Below, piece after piece: positions 1-6,878 of a DNA stretch of 18,445 bases. Each line of letters begins with the position of its first letter. Within the stretch, counting starts at the first letter, position 1. The notes below the pieces were generated by a model. It made no database searches, was not told where the DNA came from, and saw only the letters and a list, made by a program, of their open reading frames with translations. Source of the stretch: Alphaproteobacteria bacterium (lineage in GTDB: Bacteria; Pseudomonadota; Alphaproteobacteria; RF32; CAG-239); assembly GCA_017479785.1 (NCBI GenBank), contig JAFVBT010000073.1:1-18445 (forward strand). The letters run 5' to 3'. The position numbers and the translations under genes are program-made.

Positions 1-786
1 GCTGATGCGTTGCGTATCTTCATTGAAGCGAATAACTTGAACTTTAACGTTTTGACCAACCGTCAAAACTTCTGCCGGATGATTGATGCGTTTCCAAGAA
101 ATATCGGTAACGTGCAATAAACCGTCAACACCGCCTAAGTCAATGAATGCACCGTAATCGGTAATGTTTTTAACAACACCGTCCAGAATAGCACCTTCTT
201 TAATGCCGTCAATTAATTCGGCACGGGCTTCGGCTCTGGTTTCTTCCAAAACAATGCGGCGAGAAACAACAATGTTGCCTCTGATTTTATCCATTTTTAA
301 AATTTGGAACGGTTGAGAAATACCCATCAACGGAGAGATATCTCTGATCGGGCGGATATCAATTTGCGAACCCGGTAAGAAAGCAATTGCACCATTTAAA
401 TCAACAGTAAAGCCACCTTTAACGCGGCCGAAAATAATACCGTTAACACGTTCGCCGGCATTCATTGATTTTTCCAAATCAGCCCAAACTTCTTCACGGC
501 GAGCTTTTTCACGGGACAATACGATATTACCGTCTTTGTCTTCGTAACGATCAACCAAAACTTCTACAACATCACCGACTTTCAATTCAGGATTTGTTCC
601 GAATTCGCGCACCGGAATGTTGCCTTCTGATTTCAAACCGACATCAACAGTTACAAAATCAGGCGTAATTTTAACGATGGTACCCTTAACAACGGTACCG
701 ATAATGCCGTTATCACCGAATTGTTCATTGAGCAAATCGGCAAAATTTTCAGTCATTTCCGGCATAGTAAATTCTGTATCAGACAT
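1..786 (-). CDS. rpsA: 30S ribosomal protein S1, N-terminal 262 residues (3' end outside window)
   Basis: Ribosomal protein S1 binds mRNA on the small subunit and helps load messages with weak or structured leaders. Translating the minus strand from the ATG at 786 gives 262 open codons to the window edge. They hold three successive S1/OB-fold repeats at about residues 29-93, 112-176 and 196-262. The first is marked by GTVVKGTIVKITPDFVTVDV, the third by GVVKNITDYGAFIDLGGVDG followed by LLHVTDISWKRINHP, the usual mRNA-binding S1 repeat. The N-terminus (MSDTEFTMPEMTENFADLLN) resembles alphaproteobacterial S1, which normally has six repeats, so over half is missing here only because the window ends. 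No Shine-Dalgarno sequence precedes the ATG, only AT-rich sequence, as is known for rpsA in other proteobacteria. The gene lies 186 bases downstream of the pilin-like gene and has its own candidate promoter. Confidence 0.97.
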   Translation of the reverse strand, partial: MSDTEFTMPEMTENFADLLNEQFGDNGIIGTVVKGTIVKITPDFVTVDVGLKSEGNIPVREFGTNPELKVGDVVEVLVDRYEDKDGNIVLSREKARREEVWADLEKSMNAGERVNGIIFGRVKGGFTVDLNGAIAFLPGSQIDIRPIRDISPLMGISQPFQILKMDKIRGNIVVSRRIVLEETRAEARAELIDGIKEGAILDGVVKNITDYGAFIDLGGVDGLLHVTDISWKRINHPAEVLTVGQNVKVQVIRFNEDTQRIS

Positions 787-889
787 ATAAATTTTAATTT
801 CAAAAATGCCAACCCTGTGAATTTCGGGCGGACTTGTGCGAGGTTAAAATACGGCTGTTTAAAGCGCACCCTTATAAACAACTGCCTTT

Positions 890-917
890 CTTATACACAA
901 AAAAACTAATTTTTCAA
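890..917 (-). promoter_or_regulatory. Candidate sigma-70-type promoter for rpsA
   Basis: On the minus strand TTGAAA (917-912) is followed by a 16-base spacer and TATAAG (895-890). It lies about 100 bases upstream of the rpsA start, which would give a leader of roughly 95 bases. The location and hexamers are read directly; activity is inferred. Confidence 0.4.
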
Positions 918-972
918 GCATTTTTTACATAAAAAGCAATATTTGGGGCTTATTGGATAATTTTCTGCAAAA

Positions 973-2004
973 TTACTGTGCGTTATTCATTATCTCATCG
1001 GTGTCATCTTCAATTTCTATATCAAGAGACTTCATATTTTCATCTGCCTGTCTTTGAATTTCTTCTTCATGAAGATGCTCTGTTTCATTTTTTTGTTCTT
1101 GTTGTTCTTTCAGGCGTTTTTGCAGCTTTTCTTTTACTTTCATGGACATTATCTCTTCCTCCGACATCATGCGACGCGGATTGTCAACCGCAAATACGGT
1201 ATAACGCCAAGCAAATGAACAGTCCGAAAACATTCTGCTGCACGAGCAACCGTTTTCGGCATTTGTTTTACTGAACGGTGTCGGTATGAAGTCGTCTCCC
1301 GGTTTAGCAACATTTAATTGATATTTTTTCGGAGGAACAATACGTCTCATCCGGCCTCTTTTATCTCTGAATACAATCGGTTTCGGATCGGCATAAACCG
1401 CATCAATTTCTTCCATTGCCGTATCTTTTTTGCCATCATATGAACCGATTGCAACAGCCAAAAGACCTTCAACTTTGTCCCCCCAATTTAATAAAGCCAA
1501 ATTAACACACGCATCGTGAGGCAGTCCGCGATAAACCATCTTGAAAGTTGGGGATTCTACAGCTTCTTTGACATTTTCCAACGGTTTAGAGGGTTCAATG
1601 ACTATTTCGCCGCCATATAAATTAAAGGCCTCTTTACCATACATAATGGATTCCGGAACAGCACCGAGTTCTATCAGCCTTTTCATGGAAATTGTTTTTT
1701 CATCCGTATATGTTGAGTACACCGTTCGCACATTGTCTATAAGTTGAGATACTTGCTGTGTTGTTGCGTTCAGCAGCACATCATGGTCAAGTTTGCGTTT
1801 AGACAGATTAAACCAATCATATACGTAATAAAAGAGAAAACAGCATACCACACACGTAAGAAAAAGAACTTCCAGAATAACTTTTATTTTGGCATTACGT
1901 ATTTCTTTTTGCCGACGTTTTCTGCGTCGCTCTTCAAGAATGCGGCGTTCTTCCGCTTCTTGGTCTAAAACTTCTTGAGCTGTGCGGTGTTGTTTATTTT
2001 CCAT
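973..2004 (-). CDS. Single-pass inner-membrane protein with type IV pilin-like (PilS/TcpA-type) ectodomain
   Basis: A 343-residue protein of unknown function. Residues 1-40 are very rich in R, K and E and look like a cytoplasmic helix. Residues 41-63 form one hydrophobic segment, and the positive charge before it predicts N-in topology. Residues 75-275 form the outer domain. Its pattern recalls the globular part of type IVb pilins such as PilS: a helix, then LIELGAVPESIMYG, a YGGEIVIEP turn, and LPHDACVNLALLNWGD. Four cysteines (C166, C253, C255, C262) could form disulfides in the periplasm. The tail (about 280-343) is charged and coiled-coil-like. There is no prepilin peptidase site next to the membrane segment, so it is probably not an assembled pilin. 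The start at 2004 is chosen over an upstream ATG at 2031 because AGGA lies 8 bases before it and it starts two bases after the secA stop, which suggests co-transcription with secA. The family assignment is inference from pattern. Confidence 0.75.
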   Translation of the reverse strand: MENKQHRTAQEVLDQEAEERRILEERRRKRRQKEIRNAKIKVILEVLFLTCVVCCFLFYYVYDWFNLSKRKLDHDVLLNATTQQVSQLIDNVRTVYSTYTDEKTISMKRLIELGAVPESIMYGKEAFNLYGGEIVIEPSKPLENVKEAVESPTFKMVYRGLPHDACVNLALLNWGDKVEGLLAVAIGSYDGKKDTAMEEIDAVYADPKPIVFRDKRGRMRRIVPPKKYQLNVAKPGDDFIPTPFSKTNAENGCSCSRMFSDCSFAWRYTVFAVDNPRRMMSEEEIMSMKVKEKLQKRLKEQQEQKNETEHLHEEEIQRQADENMKSLDIEIEDDTDEIMNNAQ

Positions 2005-2006
2005 AT

Positions 2007-4676
2007 TTATCCTACAATTCTGCCGTGACAATGTTTGAATTTTTTACCGCTGCCGCATGGGCAAGGATCATTGCGTCCGACATTGGCAAATTCTTGCGAG
2101 TCAATACGCTTTTGCGGGTTTTCATCATCGCGAATAATTGCAACTTTGCGGTTCTGTTCTTTTTCCATGGCCTGCGCCATTCTGTTTTGTGTTTCCGGTT
2201 GCAATTCCATGTGACATGTAATGATTACCAAACGCTCTTTGAGCATTTTCAACAAATTGGAGAACATCAAAAATGCTTCCTTTTTGTATTCGTTCAGCGG
2301 ATCTTTTTGCCCGTAAGCCCGCAAAACGATTGTGCGCCGCATTAAATCCAGTGTGGCAATATGCTCTTTCCAAAGCTGATCCAAAATCTGTAAAAGAACG
2401 CTTTTATTAATCATCTTAACAGCATCAGCCGGAATATTGGCATTTCTTTCTTCCAACCGCTTGTCAACTTCGCTTAAAATAAGCTCTTTTAGCTGCTCGT
2501 TGGTAATATCAGGCGAGTTGCACCAATTCACAATAGGCAGTGTAAAACCGGTGGCAATTTGCAAATCTTGCTTCAAAGCATCTTTATTCCATTCATTGAC
2601 TGACGTTCCGTAAGGCGCGTGCGCATCAATGATGGCACCTAAATAATCATCACGCATTTCTTTAATGCTGTCACTGACATCTTCTTCTTCCATAATATCC
2701 CGACGTTCGGCATAAATAATTTTACGCTGATCGTTCATTACATTATCAAATTTCAGCAAATCTTTACGAATGTCAAAGTTGCGTTCTTCAACTTTTTTCT
2801 GAGCTTTCTCTAATGCCTTGCTGATCCATGGGTGAACCAAAGCCTCGCCTTCAGGCAAACCTAGGCGGTGCAGAACGTTAGACATTTTTTCCGAGCCGAA
2901 AATACGCATCAAATCATCTTCCATAGACAAGAAAAATTTTGATGTTCCCGGATCGCCCTGACGGCCGGAACGACCGCGTAACTGATTATCAATACGGCGA
3001 CTTTCATGGCGTTCCGTACCGACAATATATAAACCGCCGGCTGCCAAAACTTTTTCTTTGTCGGCGGCAACTTCTTTTTCAATTTGTTCTTTCATGGAAG
3101 CCACCAACTCCGGCGATTCTTGACCGGTCAGTTTTTCTTTGAGCTTCATTTCCGGATTGCCGCCAAGTTGAATATCCGTACCGCGTCCGGCCATATTTGT
3201 TGCAATGGTAATAGCGCCGGAAACGCCTGCTTGTGCCACAATGGCTGCTTCTCTGTCATGGTGACGGGCATTCAATACTTCAAACTTAACATCCGGTGCC
3301 GCCTGATGCAGCAGCTCGGCAACAATCTCAGATTTTTCAACCGAAGTTGTGCCGACCAGAACCGGTTGGCCGCGGCGATGACAATCTAAGATAGTGTTGA
3401 TAATTGCCTTATATTTTTCTTTCTCCGTGCGGTAGATTTCATCTTGTAAATCTTCACGGCGTACCGGTTTATTTGTCGGAATTTCAACGCAAACCAAGTT
3501 GTAAATATCATAAAATTCATTTTCTTCGGTCATCGCGGTACCGGTCATGCCGGCCAATTTCGGGTACAAACGGAAGTAGTTTTGGAAAGTGATGGAAGCG
3601 AGTGTCTGATTTTCAGATTGAATCGTAACACCCTCTTTGGCTTCCAGCGCCTGATGCAAACCGTCACTGAAACGGCGACCTTCCATAATTCGTCCGGTAA
3701 ATTCGTCCACAATTACAACCTTGTCATCTTTGACAATGTAATCAACGTCGCGTTGGAACATTTTGTGGGCTCTCAAGCCGTTGTTCACATGTTGAACCAA
3801 ATTTACGTTGCCGATATCGTACAGAGAACCGTTCTGTATCAAACCTGCTTCGCGCAAAAGCTGTTCAATGTGTTCCATGCCGCTTTCGGTCAGGGATACG
3901 TTTTTTTGTTTTTCGTCTTTTTCATAATCGGTATCTTTTAACAGCGGAATTAATTTTGCAATCGTGATATAAGTGGAAGACGAATCTTCGGCTTCGCCGG
4001 AAATAATCAACGGTGTGCGCGCTTCATCAATCAAAATGGAATCAACCTCATCAACGATGGCAAAATTAAAATCACGCTGTACTTTTTCATATAAACTGAA
4101 TTTCATATTGTCACGCAAATAATCAAAACCGAGTTCGTTATTTGTGCCATAAACAATATCACAGGCATAAGCCGCACGTCGCTCGTTGTCATTTTTGCCG
4201 TGAACAATAAAATCAACCGTTAAACCCAAAAAGCGATAAATTTGCCCCATCCACTGGGCATCACGTTGTGCCAAATAGTCATTTACGGTTACAATATGAA
4301 CACCTTTACCTTCCAATGCATTCAAATAAGCGGCCAAGGTTGCCACCAAAGTTTTACCTTCACCGGTTTTCATTTCGGCAATCATGCCCTTATGTAGTAC
4401 AATACCGCCGATGAGCTGAACATCGTAATGGCGTTGTCCCATCACGCGCTTTGCCGTTTCACGCACGGTAGCAAAGGCTTCCGGTAAAATATCATCCAAA
4501 GTTTCGCCGTTTTTAAGTCTTTCTCTGAATTCATCTGTCTTTGCTTTCAGCTGTTCGTCTGAAAGTTTAATAAAATCAGGTTCCAAAGCATTAATTTGAT
4601 TAACTGTCTTATATTGTTTTTTTACGAAACGATCATTCGCACTGCCAAAAATCTTACGAGCAATTTTTCCTAACAT
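2007..4676 (-). CDS. secA: Protein translocase ATPase SecA
   Basis: SecA is the motor that pushes unfolded preproteins through SecYEG using ATP. The 889-residue product has the normal proteobacterial length and all hallmarks. The Walker A motif is MKTGEGKT (102-109), and the DEVD box is at 209-212. EFTGRIMEGRRFSDGLHQAL marks the preprotein-binding region. TNMAGRGTDIQLGG and RGRSGRQGDPG are helicase motifs of the second nucleotide-binding domain. A helical wing and scaffold follow. The C-terminus is a SEC-C zinc knuckle with ligands C872, C874, C883 and H884, which normally binds SecB and phospholipid. The start has AAGGAAG just upstream. The gene is divergent from a parvulin foldase, an arrangement I recall from other alphaproteobacteria, and its stop is two bases from the pilin-like gene. 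Confidence 0.99.
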   Translation of the reverse strand: MLGKIARKIFGSANDRFVKKQYKTVNQINALEPDFIKLSDEQLKAKTDEFRERLKNGETLDDILPEAFATVRETAKRVMGQRHYDVQLIGGIVLHKGMIAEMKTGEGKTLVATLAAYLNALEGKGVHIVTVNDYLAQRDAQWMGQIYRFLGLTVDFIVHGKNDNERRAAYACDIVYGTNNELGFDYLRDNMKFSLYEKVQRDFNFAIVDEVDSILIDEARTPLIISGEAEDSSSTYITIAKLIPLLKDTDYEKDEKQKNVSLTESGMEHIEQLLREAGLIQNGSLYDIGNVNLVQHVNNGLRAHKMFQRDVDYIVKDDKVVIVDEFTGRIMEGRRFSDGLHQALEAKEGVTIQSENQTLASITFQNYFRLYPKLAGMTGTAMTEENEFYDIYNLVCVEIPTNKPVRREDLQDEIYRTEKEKYKAIINTILDCHRRGQPVLVGTTSVEKSEIVAELLHQAAPDVKFEVLNARHHDREAAIVAQAGVSGAITIATNMAGRGTDIQLGGNPEMKLKEKLTGQESPELVASMKEQIEKEVAADKEKVLAAGGLYIVGTERHESRRIDNQLRGRSGRQGDPGTSKFFLSMEDDLMRIFGSEKMSNVLHRLGLPEGEALVHPWISKALEKAQKKVEERNFDIRKDLLKFDNVMNDQRKIIYAERRDIMEEEDVSDSIKEMRDDYLGAIIDAHAPYGTSVNEWNKDALKQDLQIATGFTLPIVNWCNSPDITNEQLKELILSEVDKRLEERNANIPADAVKMINKSVLLQILDQLWKEHIATLDLMRRTIVLRAYGQKDPLNEYKKEAFLMFSNLLKMLKERLVIITCHMELQPETQNRMAQAMEKEQNRKVAIIRDDENPQKRIDSQEFANVGRNDPCPCGSGKKFKHCHGRIVG

Positions 4677-4690
4677 TAGTCTTCCTTAAA

Positions 4691-4706
4691 TATGAATTAA
4701 TTCATA
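4691..4706. promoter_or_regulatory. 16-base perfect palindrome at the secA start region
   Basis: The sequence TATGAATTAATTCATA is identical to its reverse complement. It lies 15 bases before the secA start codon, just downstream of the candidate -10 hexamer and before the ribosome binding site. That is a place where a repressor site would act. The palindrome is directly seen; any operator role is inference, and AT-rich DNA produces such palindromes by chance. Confidence 0.35.
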
Positions 4707-4738
4707 CTATACTTAGTTTGAATAAATAATAAAGTCAA
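4706..4738 (-). promoter_or_regulatory. secA: Weak candidate promoter for secA
   Basis: On the minus strand a good -35 hexamer TTGACT (4738-4733) and a good -10 hexamer TATAGT (4711-4706) are present, but 21 bases apart, longer than the usual 16-18. Only one of the two may be used, or the promoter may need an activator. Confidence 0.3.
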
Positions 4739-4787
4739 TACTATGCGCAAAAGTTATAAACTTCTTAAAAAAATATTTGAATTTTAA

Positions 4788-4815
4788 TTGAAATTTAAAT
4801 TTATCCATATATTAT
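4788..4815 (+). promoter_or_regulatory. Candidate sigma-70-type promoter for the parvulin foldase gene
   Basis: TTGAAA (4788-4793), a 16-base spacer and TATTAT (4810-4815) precede a strong ribosome binding site, GGAGG at 4834-4838, six bases before the ATG. The promoter faces away from secA in an AT-rich divergent spacer of 168 bases. Confidence 0.45.
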
Positions 4816-4844
4816 GACGACGATTGTTTTTATGGAGGTAATAA

Positions 4845-5684
4845 ATGCAAAAGAAATATATTTTCGCGACGTCTGCCGCTTTGGTTGTTTTGATTGCCGG
4901 TGCTTTTACATATAAAGTTTACGCGGAAAGAAACAACGGTGTTGCCGCTATTGTGAACGGCGAGCAAATTACAATGGCTGAAATTAAGGAAGCTTATGAA
5001 CAGAATCCGCAAATCAGTTCTTCGGTTAAGTTTGAAGATTTTTACAGCCGCGCTCTGGATGTTATGGTTAACAGCAAGTTGGCATTGCAAGCGGCTACAA
5101 AAGCAAATATTCAAGCAACGCCGGAATATCAAAAGCAATTGGCAAATTTGCAAGATGAAGTTGCACGTCAGGTTTATCTTGATCAATTGGTCAGCTCAAA
5201 AGTAACGGAAGAAAACATTAAAAAAGTTTATGATGAATATGTTGCCAACTTTAAGAGTGCCAAAGAAGTTAAAGCAAAGCATATTTTGGTAGATTCTGAA
5301 GAATTGGCAAAAGAAATTATTGCAAAATTGGATAATAAAGAAGCTTCTTTTGATGATTTGGCAAAGAAAAATTCAAAAGATCAGCCGGAACTCGGTTATT
5401 TTACCGAAGAAATGATGGTTCCGGAATTTTCCAAGGCCGCATTTGCAATGGAAAAGAACACTTATTCAAAGGAACCGGTAAAAACGGAATTCGGTTATCA
5501 TGTTATATTTGTTGAAGATATTCGTGATTCCGAACCATTACCGTTTGAGGCGGTTGAAGAGCAAATTAAAGCTAATTTGGCTCAACAGGCCGTTGCCGAA
5601 GTTGTTGAAGACTTGAATAAAAACGCAACAATTGAAAAGTTTGATATTAACGGCAAGAAGATTGAAAATAAAGCGGCTAAATAA
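4845..5684 (+). CDS. Parvulin-type peptidyl-prolyl cis-trans isomerase (PpiC/PrsA/SurA-like foldase)
   Basis: A periplasmic or membrane-anchored foldase that catalyses prolyl isomerisation and helps exported proteins fold. Residues 5-22 are a hydrophobic signal or anchor followed by VYAERNNG; the KVYA end could be a signal-peptidase site, so the mature protein may be soluble. Residues 33-120 are a SurA/PrsA-like N-terminal chaperone region, beginning AAIVNGEQITMAEIKEAY. The rotamase domain spans about 141-235 and keeps the two expected histidines: H146 in VKAKHILV and H219 in FGYHVIFVED. GYFTEEMMVPEFSKAAF is typical of the family. The 279-residue length suits alphaproteobacterial parvulin-like proteins. 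Divergence from secA supports a role just after translocation. I recognise the family but not which named paralogue, so no symbol is given. Confidence 0.92.
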   Translation: MQKKYIFATSAALVVLIAGAFTYKVYAERNNGVAAIVNGEQITMAEIKEAYEQNPQISSSVKFEDFYSRALDVMVNSKLALQAATKANIQATPEYQKQLANLQDEVARQVYLDQLVSSKVTEENIKKVYDEYVANFKSAKEVKAKHILVDSEELAKEIIAKLDNKEASFDDLAKKNSKDQPELGYFTEEMMVPEFSKAAFAMEKNTYSKEPVKTEFGYHVIFVEDIRDSEPLPFEAVEEQIKANLAQQAVAEVVEDLNKNATIEKFDINGKKIENKAAK

Positions 5685-5686
5685 TT

Positions 5687-5789
5687 AAAACTCGTATAGC
5701 GGGTAACTACTTGGGGGATTTTTCCTCGTGTACTGTTTTGTACACGTCGTCAAAATCCCCCTTCGTATTTACCTCGCTATACGAGTTTT
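5687..5789. repeat. Long imperfect palindrome (large hairpin), possible bidirectional terminator or intergenic repeat
   Basis: The outer arms AAAACTCGTATAGCG (5687-5701) and CGCTATACGAGTTTT (5775-5789) are exact reverse complements. Further in, GGTAA (5702-5706) pairs with 5769-5773, GGGGGATTTT (5713-5722) pairs with 5752-5761, and CGTGTAC (5727-5733) pairs with 5740-5746 around a six-base loop. Small internal mismatches interrupt the stem. An A-run before and a T-run after the outer stem could let it terminate transcription from both the foldase gene and the convergent miaA operon. It starts three bases after the foldase stop codon. It looks like an intergenic palindromic element or small MITE rather than a simple terminator. 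Confidence 0.75.
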
Positions 5790-5836
5790 CCTCATAAGCC
5801 GTGCCGGTTGCCTTTGGTGTCTGTTTCTTGTAGCAC

Positions 5837-5889
5837 TTTGTATACGTTGTCAAAATCCACCTTCGTATTTACCTCGCTATCCGAGTTTT
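5837..5889 (+). repeat. Diverged copy of the right half of the palindrome, 100 bases downstream
   Basis: Positions 5837-5889 match 5737-5789 at an exact 100-base offset, with 49 of 53 bases identical by eye. The shared block includes CTTCGTATTTACCTCGCTAT. The four differences are at 5843, 5848, 5859 and 5881. The matching left half is not recognisable upstream of it, so this copy cannot form the long hairpin. Confidence 0.75.
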
Positions 5890-5892
5890 TCT

Positions 5893-5928
5893 GTTATTGC
5901 GAAGAGCCGAAGACGAGGCGGCAATTTT
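5893..5928. repeat. Short ATTGC...GCAAT repeat-like element
   Basis: ATTGC at 5896-5900 pairs with GCAAT at 5921-5925, enclosing GAAGAGCCGAAGACGAGGCG. From memory this resembles the short dispersed palindromic elements of the type ATTGCGAGGAGCGAAG...GCAAT found in many proteobacterial intergenic regions. The stem here is short and the resemblance was not tested. It ends 18 bases before the miaA stop codon. Confidence 0.4.
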
Positions 5929-5943
5929 ATTGTTTATGGCATT

Positions 5944-6873
5944 TTATAACAAATTCAACGCCCGCCGGATTTTATTCAAATATTCCGGTTGGCCGGTATA
6001 AACTTCTTCTAATGTAATATCGGCGGGCAATTTGTTTCTGAGCCAAGTGCGTTGGCGTTTGGCATATTGACGGGTGTGCAATTTGGCCTCGTTTAATGCA
6101 TCTTGCAAAGAGCAGTATCCTTTAACGAAGCGCATTAGTTCCGGCACACCGAGTGCCTTCATGGCCGGCATAGATTCCGGTATTTTTTGCTGCGCCAAAT
6201 ACTCTACCTCTTTAATTGCGCCGAGTTCTACCATTTTATCAAGTCTGTCGCGGCAACGTTGTTCTATCACATTGATATCCGGCACAATTTTAACAACCAG
6301 AAATTCCGCTTCCGGCAATTTTTTTATCATTGGCGTTTTGTACCACTCGGAAACTTTTTTGCCGGTAAACAGCAAAATTTCAGCGGCCCGCACAATGCGT
6401 GTCTTGTCGTTCGGGTTCAGCTTTTGTGCAATTGGTGCATCGTTTTGCTGAAGAAAGTTATATAAAAATTCCAATCCGCAGTGTTCTAAGCGTTGTTGCA
6501 CCTCCACTCTGATGTCTGTCGGAACTTCCGGAATCGGTGTCACTCCGTTAATCAAGGCATCAATATACATGCCGGTGCCGCCGACGACCACCGGTATTTT
6601 GTTTTCGGTCCACAGTTTTTGAATTTCCGCAACGCATAAATCAAGCCATTCTACGACGTTTCCTCGTTTTGAGCAGTCATATATTTCATAGAGCCTGTGT
6701 TCTGCAAGTTGTTTATCTTCGGAATTCGGAGCCGCGGAAATAATCGGAATATTCTTATAAATTTGCATGGAATCGCAATTTAAGACCGCGCTGTTCAATG
6801 TGCGCGCCACATCAATTGCCAAAGCTGATTTTCCCGAGGCAGTCGGTCCGGCAATCACAATAACTTTAGGCAT
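5944..6873 (-). CDS. miaA: tRNA dimethylallyltransferase
   Basis: MiaA transfers a dimethylallyl group from DMAPP to N6 of A37 in tRNAs that read codons starting with U, which improves reading-frame maintenance. The 309-residue protein carries the P-loop GPTASGKS (9-16), the DSMQIY motif with catalytic Asp34 (34-39), GGTGMY (98-103), and AKRQRTWLRN near the C-terminus, the tRNA-binding signature. Length is normal. It starts five bases after the U32 gene stop, with GAGGAG at a good distance, so it is the last gene of a three-gene unit. Confidence 0.97.
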   Translation of the reverse strand: MPKVIVIAGPTASGKSALAIDVARTLNSAVLNCDSMQIYKNIPIISAAPNSEDKQLAEHRLYEIYDCSKRGNVVEWLDLCVAEIQKLWTENKIPVVVGGTGMYIDALINGVTPIPEVPTDIRVEVQQRLEHCGLEFLYNFLQQNDAPIAQKLNPNDKTRIVRAAEILLFTGKKVSEWYKTPMIKKLPEAEFLVVKIVPDINVIEQRCRDRLDKMVELGAIKEVEYLAQQKIPESMPAMKALGVPELMRFVKGYCSLQDALNEAKLHTRQYAKRQRTWLRNKLPADITLEEVYTGQPEYLNKIRRALNLL

Positions 6874-6878
6874 AACTT

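Noticed and set aside
2005..2031. Upstream ATG for the pilin-like protein at 2031
   Set aside because: It lies inside the secA C-terminal codons, while the ATG at 2004 has AGGA at a good distance and follows the secA stop directly.
5728..5949. Possible small protein across the palindrome region
   Set aside because: The frame encodes the same peptide pattern twice only because the DNA repeat is duplicated at about 100 bases; there is no ribosome binding site, and the DNA pattern is palindromic.
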